From NCBI GenBank assembly GCA_009993955.1, contig JAACSL010000005.1:85995-149994 (forward strand): a stretch of 64,000 nucleotides of DNA. The letters run 5' to 3'. This stretch comes from Paraglaciecola sp. (GTDB taxonomy: Bacteria > Pseudomonadota > Gammaproteobacteria > Enterobacterales > Alteromonadaceae). A program made the position numbers and the translations under genes. The notes below the pieces were generated by a model, which searched no databases, was not told where the DNA came from, and saw only the letters and a list, made by a program, of their open reading frames with translations. Shown in pieces: positions 35,003 through 45,400 of this stretch; the stretch's first letter is position 1; each line of letters starts with the position of its first letter.

Positions 35003-38000
35003 TTACTGCAACTCACCTTTTTTATAGGGTACTTGAGCTTCTAACTCTTCTACTTTGTCAGCCAATTGATTGGGTGAACGGGTGTTTTTCGCTAGCCAAA
35101 TATAGGCTGTTGGCACAATGTACAGAGTCATAAACGCTGACACCAATACTCCGGCGAAAATAACCATGCCAATCACTGTGCGGCTTTCTGCCCCTGGTCC
35201 ACTCGCCAATACCAGAGGCAGGGAACTGAACACCGTGGTGAAACCTGTCATCATAATAGGTCTTAGGCGCTGGGCAGCGGCGCGTTTTAATGCATCTTCA
35301 AACGCAATGCCCGCGTCACGTAACTGATTGGCAAATTCAACAATCAAGATGCCATTTTTGGCCGCTAAACCAATCAACATCACCAGGCCAATTTGGCTGT
35401 AAATATTCATGGTCATGCCGGCAAAATACAAACCAATAAAAGCCCCAACTAAGGCCATAGGCACAGTGAGCATGATCACCAAGGGATGGATCCAACTCTC
35501 AAACTGCGCCGCCAAGACCAAATAGGTGATGGCCAATGCTAGGGCGAAGATGAACAGAATAGAATTCCCCGCTTCTTGGTAGAGTTGCGATTCACCTTTG
35601 TAATCAATAGACACCTCGGCGGGCAACTCAGTCGCCACAATATTACGCAAGTAATCTAATGCTTCCCCAACGGTATAACCCTCGGCTAAATTGGCACTGA
35701 TGGTGATACTGCGCATGCGGTTGTAACGATTTAAAGTAGAAGACGTTGCTCGCTCTTGCACACTCAACAGGTTGTCTAATGGGATTAACTGATTAGTGGT
35801 GGCGGAGCGCACGTAGATATTGTCAATGCTTTGTGGGCTGCGGAAATCATCTTCCCAGCCTTCCAGTATCACGTCGTACTCCTGACCCCGGTCTAAGAAG
35901 GTCGACACCCGGCGCTGGCCCAACATGGTTTCTAAGGTTCGCCCAATATCACTAAACGATATACCCAAATCCGCCGCCCGGTTTTTATCAATATTAATCA
36001 AAAGCTGGGGTGAGGTTTCTTTGTAATCCGAATCAAGGCGAATAAGATTAGGATTTTCTCTGGCTTTGTTTATAACTGTGTCGCGCCATGCAACCAAGTC
36101 TTCGTAGGTATTACCCTGCAAAACAAATTGCACGGGGCGCCCTAAACCGCCGCCACCAATGCTGCTGCGCATAATAGCAAAGGCTTGCACATCAGGGATT
36201 TGCGCCACTTTTGCACTGACTTCATCCATGAGCTCAAAGGTTGAGCGTTTTTTATCGTCGCCCATGGGCATGCCCACTATAGCGATACCCGCACTGCCAC
36301 CAAAACCCGGTGTGCGCACCAAGACCCGCTCCACTTGACCTTCTTCGAGGTACTCCAACAAAATAGCTTCGATTTTTTTCAAGTTAGCGGCATTGGCTTC
36401 GAAACTTGAACCCTCAGCACTTTGCACTTGAATAAAAAAATTACCACGATCTTCACGAGGTACAAATTCACTGGGGATCAGTTTGGCTAATTGAAATAAG
36501 GCCACAATACTCAGTGCCACCAGCAACGCCATCAGCCAAGGTTGATGTAAGGTGGTATCCAATGAGCGGAAATAGGCCTGCTCTACTTGCTTAAATTTGC
36601 CGTCTATCCAATGCGCAAATCCAGTGGTGGCTTCACGTTTTTTCAGCAGTGATGAGCACATCATTGGCGATAAGGTCAGGGCCGTGACACTGGAAAAGGC
36701 CACCGCAGCAGCAATGGCTAAGGCAAATTCGGTAAATAAACGGCCGATATTGCCCTGTAAAAATACTAAGGGTACAAATACGGCTATGAGAACTAAAGTG
36801 GTAGCGATAACGGCAAACCCCACCTCTCTTGCACCACGATAAGCGGCCAATAAGGGCGGCTCGCCAAGTTCAATGCGCCGAGAGATATTTTCCAGTACCA
36901 CGATGGCATCATCTACCACTAAACCGATGGCGAGCACCAAGGCTAGCAGAGTTAACAAGTTGATGGAAAACCCAAGGGCGTACATGACAATAAACGCTGC
37001 CACCAGCGACACAGGCACCGTCACGGCTGGTACCAGTGTCGCGCGAATGTTGCCCAAGAACACGTAAATCACCAAGACCACCATCAAAACCGCAATGGCC
37101 AAGGTTTCGTACACTTCGTTGATGGAGGCTTCGATAAAGATCGATGAATCATAGCTGGGTACAATAAAAATGTTGTCAGGCAGGGTTTCTTCGATTTGCT
37201 GAATAGCTTTTTTAGCCGCCCTAGCCACATCCAAGGTATTGGCTTTGGATTGTTTGGTAATACCCAAACCAATCATGTTCACGCCGCCACCACGAAACTC
37301 CGTTTCATCGTCCTCTGCGCCTAGTTCTACTCGGGCAATTTCGCCCAGTTTGACCAAGTAACCATCGGCCCCGGCTTTGATGGTTAGCTTGGCAAAATCG
37401 TCTGGACTTAAGAAACTGCGGGCCACTCGCACTTCAAAATCGCGACTCACAGATTCCACTTCACCGGCTGGCAATTCAACGTTTTCCGAGCGTATAACCC
37501 TTTCCACGTCGGCGACGGTAATTTGTCGCGCTGCCATAGCATTGCGATCCAACCAGACTTTCATGGCATAACTGCGCCCGCCGCCAAGACGCACGTTAGC
37601 GACGCCCTCAGCAACCGATAAGCGGTCTACAACGTAGCGGTCGGCGTAGTCAGTTAACTCCATTACCGACAAGTTATCACTGCGCAGGTTGTACCATACG
37701 ATGACGTCTTCATCGGAGTTGGTTTTAGATACTTCAGGTGGCTCGGCTTGGTCGGGTAAATTGTTTAAAGCTCGACTCACACGCTCGCGCACATCGTTAG
37801 AGGCCGCATCGATGTCTCGCGACAAATTAAACTCAATGCTAATCGAGGAGCGACCGTTGCGGCTGCTGGAACTGATGCTTTTAATGCCTTCAATGCCACT
37901 AATGCGATCTTCTAACAGCTGCGTGATCCTGGTTTCAACAATAGCAGCGGATGCACCAGGGTAGTTGGTATTGATCGAAACAATGGGCGGATCGATATCG

Positions 38001-38113
38001 GGATATTCGCGCAATGACAGCATGCTGATAGACACAATGCCAAACACCACTAAAATGAGGTTAACAACAGAGGCAAAGACCGGACGTTTAACCGAGAGAT
38101 CAGATAGCAACAT
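35003..38113 (-). CDS. RND efflux permease (HAE1/AcrB-type)
   Basis: This 1036-residue inner-membrane pump has 12 helices arranged as 1+5+1+5 with two large periplasmic loops. It begins LSVKRPVFASVVNLILVVFG and has the proton-relay Asp pair in LAIGLVVDDAIVVLENI (about 405). It would export hydrophobic or toxic compounds with proton antiport. Its partner adaptor gene ends 3 bases upstream on the same strand, so the two are one operon. No outer-membrane TolC-like gene is present here; an unlinked one is presumably used. Substrates are not predictable from sequence. Confidence 0.95.
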   Translation of the reverse strand: MLLSDLSVKRPVFASVVNLILVVFGIVSISMLSLREYPDIDPPIVSINTNYPGASAAIVETRITQLLEDRISGIEGIKSISSSSRNGRSSISIEFNLSRDIDAASNDVRERVSRALNNLPDQAEPPEVSKTNSDEDVIVWYNLRSDNLSVMELTDYADRYVVDRLSVAEGVANVRLGGGRSYAMKVWLDRNAMAARQITVADVERVIRSENVELPAGEVESVSRDFEVRVARSFLSPDDFAKLTIKAGADGYLVKLGEIARVELGAEDDETEFRGGGVNMIGLGITKQSKANTLDVARAAKKAIQQIEETLPDNIFIVPSYDSSIFIEASINEVYETLAIAVLMVVLVIYVFLGNIRATLVPAVTVPVSLVAAFIVMYALGFSINLLTLLALVLAIGLVVDDAIVVLENISRRIELGEPPLLAAYRGAREVGFAVIATTLVLIAVFVPLVFLQGNIGRLFTEFALAIAAAVAFSSVTALTLSPMMCSSLLKKREATTGFAHWIDGKFKQVEQAYFRSLDTTLHQPWLMALLVALSIVALFQLAKLIPSEFVPREDRGNFFIQVQSAEGSSFEANAANLKKIEAILLEYLEEGQVERVLVRTPGFGGSAGIAIVGMPMGDDKKRSTFELMDEVSAKVAQIPDVQAFAIMRSSIGGGGLGRPVQFVLQGNTYEDLVAWRDTVINKARENPNLIRLDSDYKETSPQLLINIDKNRAADLGISFSDIGRTLETMLGQRRVSTFLDRGQEYDVILEGWEDDFRSPQSIDNIYVRSATTNQLIPLDNLLSVQERATSSTLNRYNRMRSITISANLAEGYTVGEALDYLRNIVATELPAEVSIDYKGESQLYQEAGNSILFIFALALAITYLVLAAQFESWIHPLVIMLTVPMALVGAFIGLYFAGMTMNIYSQIGLVMLIGLAAKNGILIVEFANQLRDAGIAFEDALKRAAAQRLRPIMMTGFTTVFSSLPLVLASGPGAESRTVIGMVIFAGVLVSAFMTLYIVPTAYIWLAKNTRSPNQLADKVEELEAQVPYKKGELQ

Positions 38114-38116
38114 GAC

Positions 38117-39181
38117 TTAACCCTGCCCTTGACCGCTGTTTAATACCTTGACTTTTGACCCTTCCCTGACCCGCAGCGTGCCCTCAACAACCACCTGCTC
38201 GCCACTTTGCAGACCTGATAAAATCTGCGCAAACCCCGGTTTTCTATAGCCAACTTTTACCTCTTTGCGCAGCACGGTATCTTGCTCAACCACAAAAACA
38301 AATTGTTTGTCATCCACCGGCACCAGAGCCGATTCTGGCAATACCAAAGTACTCAACAACTGTTTTTGCAGATTAATTTGCAACAACATGCCGGGGCGCA
38401 GTTTAAGATCGGGATTGGTCACCGTGGCGCGAATTTGGATAGAACGAGTATTGGGATCAACACGTGAAGCAATACTGCTGATGGTGCCAACAAAGGTTTC
38501 ATCTGGATAAGCCACGGATGTGGCGCGCACTGCTTGATCCAAGGCCACACTGGGCAAATGCGATTCTGAAATATTAAAATCTACCTTCACCGTGGATAAG
38601 TCATCCAAGGTGGTAATCACATCACCCGGCTTGACCAAGGCACCTAAACTGACTTGGCGAATACCCAGAATTCCCGCAAACGGCGCGCGCAATTCCAGTT
38701 CATTTAATTGCGACTTGGCGATATCCATCTGGGCTTTAGTGGCTTTCACTTTGGCTTGTTGTTCATCCAACAATTGTTCAGAGGTGGCACTTTCTTTGGC
38801 CAAATTGGTTAGGCGTACTAATTGACGTTGCGCTTCTTGCAGGTTGATATCAAGGGCACGTAAACGCGCCAATTCTTCTTCGTTGTTAAGTTGCAGCAGC
38901 AATTGACCTTGCTTAACCAGTTGCCCATCAGTGAAATCAATACTTTGCACCGTATCTGTGGTTTGCGCCGTTAAAAATACCGACTCGTTGGCTTTGGCGG
39001 TGCCTAGCGCTTCAATGATCACGGCAAACTCTTCTTCGGCGATCCGATGGGTAGTGACCGGTGTTACGCCAGCCTGTTGCTTGTTTTGCACTTCGTCTTT
39101 TGGCAAGTACAAGTAGCCAACCAATACGATGAACGCCAGCGCAGCAATCAACAGAGGAGAAATTTTTAGAGCTCGTGACAT
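38117..39181 (-). CDS. RND efflux periplasmic adaptor (membrane-fusion protein)
   Basis: This 354-residue protein has an N-terminal membrane anchor (LLIAALAFIVLVGYLYL), a lipoyl/biotinyl-like half (FTDGQLVKQGQLLLQLNNEE near 80), a coiled-coil hairpin (about 95-155), the second half-motif APFAGILGIRQVSLGALVKP (about 165) and a beta-barrel/proximal domain with PGMLLQINLQ. It links the permease to an outer-membrane channel. It is the first gene of the two-gene operon. Confidence 0.94.
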   Translation of the reverse strand: MSRALKISPLLIAALAFIVLVGYLYLPKDEVQNKQQAGVTPVTTHRIAEEEFAVIIEALGTAKANESVFLTAQTTDTVQSIDFTDGQLVKQGQLLLQLNNEEELARLRALDINLQEAQRQLVRLTNLAKESATSEQLLDEQQAKVKATKAQMDIAKSQLNELELRAPFAGILGIRQVSLGALVKPGDVITTLDDLSTVKVDFNISESHLPSVALDQAVRATSVAYPDETFVGTISSIASRVDPNTRSIQIRATVTNPDLKLRPGMLLQINLQKQLLSTLVLPESALVPVDDKQFVFVVEQDTVLRKEVKVGYRKPGFAQILSGLQSGEQVVVEGTLRVREGSKVKVLNSGQGQG

Positions 39182-39251
39182 GAATAACCTTCTTGTTATG
39201 TAAATCTATCCACCAACATGCTTTTCATCACCCAAACAACAGGCGTGCTCA

Positions 39252-39908
39252 GTGGCTTCCATACAAAGTCAGCGTAAAATGAGTGGAAAACACAGCGTTA
39301 GCTGCAATAATGCGCCCTTTAAAGCCCACATAGTACGGCAAATTTTGCAATTAAGATTATTAAATATCGTCTGGCTGTGCCTGCTCCTCGTCGCTTGCAG
39401 TAAAGAACGACTCGACGCCCCCATGTGCCGGTATCAAGGCGAAGCACCTCATTTAGCCAGTGGCGCCGCCGCCTGCCTGGTGCGTATCGGCTCCAAGCTC
39501 CTTGCCATCGAAACCGAACACAAGGCTTGGCACCTGCCCGCAGGCCAAGCACAACAGCCCCTCTCTCGCCAATGCACCGCACACTTAGCGGTTTGGCAAC
39601 TCACCGGCTTTAATGTGGAAATAGGTGAGCTATTGGGTCAGCTAGAAGACGAAACCCCGGTCTTTGCCTGTGATTTACAGGCTGGTTTTGACGACTCTAC
39701 CGACACCCTACCTGTTCCAGCGTGGGCTGAGTATAAAGTGCGACAAATAGCCTTAATCGATCCCTTTGCCCTTACCCCGAGAGAATGGCAATCGCCAGAC
39801 GAACTCATTGTCATTCGCAGCTATTTTAACGCGGTGAAAGCGCCAAAAATCAGCGAGGGGCCAGCCCATGATGTGCCAAGGCCGGAACCTGAGCCCACAG
39901 CAGAATGA
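39252..39908 (+). CDS. Lipoprotein with a degenerate Nudix domain
   Basis: The frame gives 218 residues, but a lipobox (LLLVAC, Cys about 49) implies that the true start lies downstream of the first ATG, perhaps a TTG near 39347; the exact start is unresolved. After the Cys, GAAACLVRIGSKLLAIE and WHLPAGQ look like the Nudix core. The Nudix box region reads GQAQQPLSRQCTAHLAVWQL with TGF after it: Gly positions are kept but the catalytic Glu and the REUXEE residues are lost. So this is probably a non-catalytic, envelope-located Nudix relative. The tail is Pro/Glu rich (RPEPEPTAE). It is divergent from the efflux operon. Confidence 0.6.
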   Translation: MASIQSQRKMSGKHSVSCNNAPFKAHIVRQILQLRLLNIVWLCLLLVACSKERLDAPMCRYQGEAPHLASGAAACLVRIGSKLLAIETEHKAWHLPAGQAQQPLSRQCTAHLAVWQLTGFNVEIGELLGQLEDETPVFACDLQAGFDDSTDTLPVPAWAEYKVRQIALIDPFALTPREWQSPDELIVIRSYFNAVKAPKISEGPAHDVPRPEPEPTAE

Positions 39909-40072
39909 GGAACTGGCCTTATGACAAAAAAGCGCGGGTATATTAGGCTCTGGGGCCAACATTATCACGGTTGTTTATACCAAATATTGGTTAATTGACC
40001 GCAAGTTAGTGAGCCTTTAGGTATACTCTTACGTTGTTATTTTACTATCACTTGATCACAAGAGACTCAGTT

Positions 40073-41833
40073 ATGCCCCAATATAATGCGCCACTCACCG
40101 ACATGCAGTTTTTACTTCACGACTGGCTGCAACTCGACCACCACTATCAACAGCTTGGCATAAGCGATTTTGATAGCGAACTCGTTAACGAGATCCTCAG
40201 CCAAGGGGCAAAATTTGCAGAAGGCGTCATCGCTCCGCTCAACCGCGAGGGTGACGAACACAGCAGTAAATTGCTAGACGGAAAAGTCACCACCCCAGCG
40301 GGTTTTGCTCAAGCCTATCAGGATTACATTGCCAATGGTTGGAATGCCATGCTTGGTAGCAGTGAATATGATGGACAGGATATGCCCTACACCATGGCGA
40401 TCCCGGTGCACGAAATGCTCAACTCAGCCAACTTAAGTTGGCGTTTAATTTGTATGCTCACTGAGAGCGCCGTACTTGCCGTAACCAAACATGGTGATGA
40501 GCAACTTAAAAAAACTTACTTGGCTAAGCTGATCAGCGGTGAGTGGACTGGCACCATGTGTTTGACTGAGCCCCATGCTGGTACTGATTTAAGTTTGTTG
40601 TCGGCCAAGGCTCAACCCAATGGCGACGGTAGTTACCTTATCAGTGGCAGCAAAATCTTTATCTCTGGAGGTGATCAAGACTGGAGCGACAACATCTGTC
40701 ATTTGGTCCTTGCTCGTCTGCCCGATGCCCCAGCGGGAATCAAAGGTATTAGCTTGTTTTTAGTGCCCAAGATTTTGGTGTCGGCCAGCGGTGAACTCGG
40801 TGCGGCCAATCAGGTATCGGTGGGCAGTATTGAGAAAAAAATGGGTTTAAAAGCCTGTCCGACCTGCGTGATGAATTTTGATGAAGCACAAGGTTGGTTG
40901 GTTGGGGATGAAAATAAAGGCCTCGCTTGTATGTTCACGATGATGAATGATGCCCGTTTCCAAGTTGGTTTGCAGGGTTTAGGCATTGCCGAAGCATCGT
41001 ATCAAGGCGCCTTGAGCTATGCCCGTGAACGCCTGCAATCACGTGCCCCACAGGGTGTCGCCCAGCCTGATAAAAAGGCGGATAGCATTATGTTCCAGCC
41101 CGATGTTCGGCGTATGTTGCTGACCCAAAAAGCCCTCACTGAAGGTTGTCGTGCCCTAGCCTTGTTGTACGCCCAGCAAATGGACGTGGAAAAATACGGC
41201 AATGCAGAACAACAACACGCTGCGGCCAAGGTGATTGCCTTTTTGACACCTATTTGTAAAGGCTTCATGACCGACATGGGAACCGATGTGAGCAGCTTAG
41301 GCATTCAAGTTTACGGTGGTCATGGTTATATTCGCGAATGGGGCATGGAGCAATTGATGCGCGACAGTCGCATTGCCCAATTATATGAGGGCACCAATGG
41401 CATTCAAGCCGCTGATCTTATTTCCCGAAAACTGGCCCGTGATAATGGTGTGACGCTGCAAGCGACACAAAGCTTATTGCAAAAATGGGTGAGTGACATT
41501 CAACTACCTTCAAGTCAAGCATTCGCGCAAGATTTGCTTAATGAATGGGTAGGCACCTCCCAACAACTGATTCACTTAAATGCGGTGGACTTAGCGGGCA
41601 GCGCTTATGATTACATGCACTACAGTGCCTATTGCATATTGGGTATTTTATGGTTGAGCATGGCTGACCGTGCTCAGCAATCGTCAATTGAAAGCTTAAA
41701 AAGTGGCAAAGCCAATACCTGTGCCTTTTATTTGAAACGTCTATTACCGCGCAAAGACGGGTTTAAACTGAACTTGCTCAGCGGCGCCAATGATTTATTG
41801 GCCCTTGCCGATCACGAGTTTGATTACCAATAA
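40073..41833 (+). CDS. Acyl-CoA dehydrogenase (586-residue, DmdC/FadE-like class)
   Basis: This FAD flavoprotein would oxidise an acyl-CoA to the enoyl-CoA. It shows the extended N-terminus MPQYNAPLTDMQFLLHDWL typical of the long class that includes methylmercaptopropionyl-CoA dehydrogenases, the CLTEPHAGTDLSLL flavin/substrate motif (about 162), FISGGDQDWSDNICHLVLAR, and the C-terminal GGHGYIREWGMEQLMRDSR and LYEGTNGIQAADLI segments (about 420-455) that hold the catalytic Glu. An in-frame ATG at 40034 is rejected because the conserved N-terminus begins at 40073. It is a single gene ended by a strong terminator. The actual substrate is unknown. Confidence 0.92.
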   Translation: MPQYNAPLTDMQFLLHDWLQLDHHYQQLGISDFDSELVNEILSQGAKFAEGVIAPLNREGDEHSSKLLDGKVTTPAGFAQAYQDYIANGWNAMLGSSEYDGQDMPYTMAIPVHEMLNSANLSWRLICMLTESAVLAVTKHGDEQLKKTYLAKLISGEWTGTMCLTEPHAGTDLSLLSAKAQPNGDGSYLISGSKIFISGGDQDWSDNICHLVLARLPDAPAGIKGISLFLVPKILVSASGELGAANQVSVGSIEKKMGLKACPTCVMNFDEAQGWLVGDENKGLACMFTMMNDARFQVGLQGLGIAEASYQGALSYARERLQSRAPQGVAQPDKKADSIMFQPDVRRMLLTQKALTEGCRALALLYAQQMDVEKYGNAEQQHAAAKVIAFLTPICKGFMTDMGTDVSSLGIQVYGGHGYIREWGMEQLMRDSRIAQLYEGTNGIQAADLISRKLARDNGVTLQATQSLLQKWVSDIQLPSSQAFAQDLLNEWVGTSQQLIHLNAVDLAGSAYDYMHYSAYCILGILWLSMADRAQQSSIESLKSGKANTCAFYLKRLLPRKDGFKLNLLSGANDLLALADHEFDYQ

Positions 41834-41850
41834 TTAATGCGATGGCATAA

Positions 41851-41885
41851 AAAAAGGCGCTTGACTGACATCAAGCGCCTTTTTT
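41851..41885. terminator. Bidirectional rho-independent terminator
   Basis: AGGCGCTTGA (41855-41864) pairs perfectly with TCAAGCGCCT (41871-41880); A-runs before and T-runs after make it work on both strands. It separates the acyl-CoA dehydrogenase gene from the convergent cohesin-like gene. Confidence 0.92.
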
Positions 41886-41902
41886 ATCGCTTTGATTAAG
41901 CC

Positions 41903-42421
41903 TTAGGCTTTACGGCGTAAGCTGATTAGACCAAACAGAGCAAAACCGAACAAGCCAAGCGTAGCAGGGGCAGATACCGCTGAAACGTTAGCCGCCGCAT
42001 AACTTTGTGGATCGACCTCTGCATCTTCGCTAGCAAATACGTTAACCAAGTTAAACTCGGTAGAACCTGCTGCTTTGGCAATTAAATTGAACTTAGCAGC
42101 GACAAAAGGCGAGTCAACCGCAACAACATCAAAATTGCTCCAGGTGGCCGCTAAGCCATAGAATTCCTCGTTGACTTCATAAATGAAGTCTGAGGTATCC
42201 AATAACACGCCGCTTAATGACAAAGAGTCAAACATAAACAATGATGTGTCGTATTCAAGCTCAAACGCAAAGAAGTCAATGGGGTCAAAGCCTGAACCCG
42301 TCACTGTCACTTCAAGGGCATCACCCACCGCCACTTCGGTATCAGAAATAGTGATTGAAATAAGGCCTGCGTTGGCACTGAAGCCAACAAAAAACGCTAA
42401 AGCAGCAATTAATTTTTTCAT
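41903..42421 (-). CDS. Cohesin-like protein with PEP-CTERM sorting tail
   Basis: This 172-residue exported protein has a signal peptide (KKLIAALAFFVGFSANA), one beta-sandwich domain, and a sorting tail. The domain (about 20-145) has the cohesin pattern: VAVGDALEVTVTGSGF, then FFAFELEYDTSLFMFDSLSL with the YD-x-x-L/F turn, and later FVAAKFNLIAKAAGSTEFNL. The tail is VSAPATLGLFGFALFGLI followed by SLRRKA, a PEP-CTERM signal in which SAP replaces PEP. Exosortase A should cleave it and attach the protein to the surface. It follows the dockerin-bearing nuclease gene by 33 bases with its own AGGA site, so the two are very likely one operon and may bind each other. Confidence 0.82.
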   Translation of the reverse strand: MKKLIAALAFFVGFSANAGLISITISDTEVAVGDALEVTVTGSGFDPIDFFAFELEYDTSLFMFDSLSLSGVLLDTSDFIYEVNEEFYGLAATWSNFDVVAVDSPFVAAKFNLIAKAAGSTEFNLVNVFASEDAEVDPQSYAAANVSAVSAPATLGLFGFALFGLISLRRKA

Positions 42422-42454
42422 GGTTTTTATCCTACAACGTAAAGGTTAATTGAG

Positions 42455-45400
42455 TTATGCCGCGCAACTAGTGCGCGTACATAGGGTTTTCATTACACGG
42501 GTATCAAGGGCATTGACTACACCGTCATTATTTAAATCAAACGCCATATCGATGGGTAAACGCTTTTGAATGGCAAGCGTAAGGGCGCGAATATCGTTTA
42601 CGTCCACATCACCGTCACCATCCCAGTCACCACGCACCACTTGAGTATCAAGCTGGAAGCTCATGACCACAGGATCGTGATCTGACATACGGAATTGGTC
42701 GGGAGCAAAAAATGTAACCAGTTGCTCGGCCGATTTATTTTCAACGTTGTAATCCAATACTCGTGGCTCATCGGCATTGATGTGCCAATCGTTGGCATCC
42801 ACTGCCACAGCCAACAAGTCGGCAGAAGCAAGGGCATGGTCCAAATAACCTACTGTGCCACCAAAGCTGTAAGAGTATGCTTCTGCACCTTGGAAATGCT
42901 CGATCAAGTTAGTGAAGCCTGCTACTTGTAAAGCCAAAATTGGATCTTCTTTAGCATAAGCGTTTAAGTCACCGATGATTAACTGACGGCTTTGCTGACT
43001 GAGGTATGCGTCAGTAGCTAACCACGTTGTTAAGGCATTGGCTTGTTGTACACGACGACCGTTGTAACACCCTTGGCCATCGCCATTATCTGCATCGGCA
43101 CCACCATCAGCGCCACAACCTTTGGATTTGAAGTGATTAACCACAACCGTCAAGGTTTCACCATTGCTAACTAGGGCAAACGTTTGTGCAATCGGTGGGC
43201 GATTAAAAATGCTGTCATTGTTGATCATCACAGCATTGACGGGGCTTACTTTCGCTGGCTGGTAAATAAATGCGGTGGTGATTTGATCAGTACTCACACT
43301 GGCACCTGTATCAACTAAGGCATATGTACCGGCACCAAGGATATCGTTTAAGCCCGATACCACATCATGTAAGGCACTACCTGCCGCTACACCATTGTTC
43401 TCGATTTCCATCAAACCCACGATATCGGCATCCAAGGCTACGATGGCTGCTAACATTTTAACGCGTTGGCGATCGAATTCTTCGGCACTGTCAGCGCCGC
43501 GAGGATCCGGTGATACTCCGGGTAAATCAAGGGTAGTGAAGTAGTTTAATACGTTCATACTGGCCACTTTTACATTACCCAAGCTTAATTCTGGCTGTGC
43601 GGTACGAGCATTGGTTGCCGCAAAAGTAGGCTCAGAGGTTGGGATCACACGATAGTTACCGAAGCTAAAATCCATCACACCCGTTAAGGCACTGACTGTA
43701 TCGCCACCGCGCAGGGTATTGGCGGCAGATAAACCACCGGTAGGATAAATAACATCAGCCGGATTAGAGCCGTTTGCACCATCATCAAGAATCACTGCGT
43801 TCAAACTGTTTTGTGCGGCTACGGCTTGCGCTTCAGCACTGCCAGCAGGGAACAAGTTAGTGGGGTTGTAGAGACGACCAAAAGATAAGGTCACTTCACC
43901 AAATTGTGCAAGGCTGTAGTTGTCGCTGACCGTTAAGGCTTGAGCTGCGGTCACCAACATACCTTCGAATGCTTCTGCTGCATTAGCATCGGCAAAAGGC
44001 AAACTAAAGCTTACGGCGTCAACAGTGGCAGTACCACAATCCAAAGGCGCGGCAGCAGCAGTCATTTGAGTCTTTGCAAAATTTTCTGACACATCACCCA
44101 CCACGCGCACAACAGTGCCAACCGCTGGCATGCTGCCGGTATAAGCAACAAATAAACCTTCAGAGGTCTGTGCATCAGTATCCATGTCTGCCGCTTCTTC
44201 TTGCATGAAGAAACCGCCAATCGCTGGGAATGTCGCACTGACAACAGCTTCGACTACCACTGTTTGTCCCACAACCGGGGATACATCGCTATTGCCTTGC
44301 ACGGCACTGATAAGCGTAGCTGGATCAGCACACTGGCCAAGTGCCGTTGTGCCGCCGTTATCACCACCATTGGCTGCACCAAAACTTTGATTAGTATTGA
44401 CGGCGTCATACGTAGAAGCCATCACTTCTTGCCAGCTAAAATCGGCATATTCAAAACCTGCGCCACCCAACTGCAGTGAGTCACCGTCTAAAGTACTGCC
44501 GGTCTCAGCCACACCAATGTCGACACTGCTCATACCTAATGCAGGGCCGTTGGTGGCAACAAAACTGCCTTCATAACTTAAAAACTGAATGACCGTTGCG
44601 TCAGCAGCGACAAGCGCCACACCATCTGGCGCACCATTTTGCAAACCAGAGATGGGGAAAAACACGGTACCAAAGCCATTTTGTTGATTGGGGATAGTCC
44701 CCGACAATGGCGTGATACTGTATGTTTGACCGTTGCTACCATTGTAAGGCACCAAGCTCATACCGCTTAAATCTAAACCGGCCAAGCCCGCTATTTCAAA
44801 GCCTTCACCGGCATCTGTGCTGGCGTCATCGTAATGAATTTCATTAATGAAGGGTAAAGGTGCAACAAAGGTTTGTCCGGTGTTAACTGCGTCATAGGTG
44901 TTTTGCGCCGCTGCTTGCCACGTAAAGTCAGCATATTTGAAGCCTGAACCGGCTAACTGCATAGAGTAACCGTCTGGCGTTGTACCAGGTTCATTCACAC
45001 CGATATCTTCGCTGGTCATGCCGCTGGCAGGTCCGTTAGTGGCTGCAAACGAGCCTTCATAACTTAAAAACTGTAATACAGTTGTACCGTCGGCAGCCAC
45101 TAAAGCCACACCGTCTGGTGCACCATTTTGTAAGCCAGAAATAGCGAAGAATACTGTGCCAAATCCGTTTTGTTGGTTCGGGATAGTGCCTGATAAGTCT
45201 GTGATGCTATACGATTGACCATTGCTGCCGTTGTAAGGGACAAGTGTCATACCGCTTAAGTCAGTGCCAGCAGGACCGGCAATCTCGACACCTTCACCGG
45301 CATCGGTGCTTGCATCATCATAATGAATTTCATTGATGAAAACTAAGCTAGAAGTGCCAGTAGCGGGTGTTTCGCCGCCGGTGTCACCACCGCCTGTATC

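Noticed and set aside
35003..39181. Complete tripartite efflux operon
   Set aside because: Only permease and adaptor are present; no outer-membrane factor gene lies on either side.
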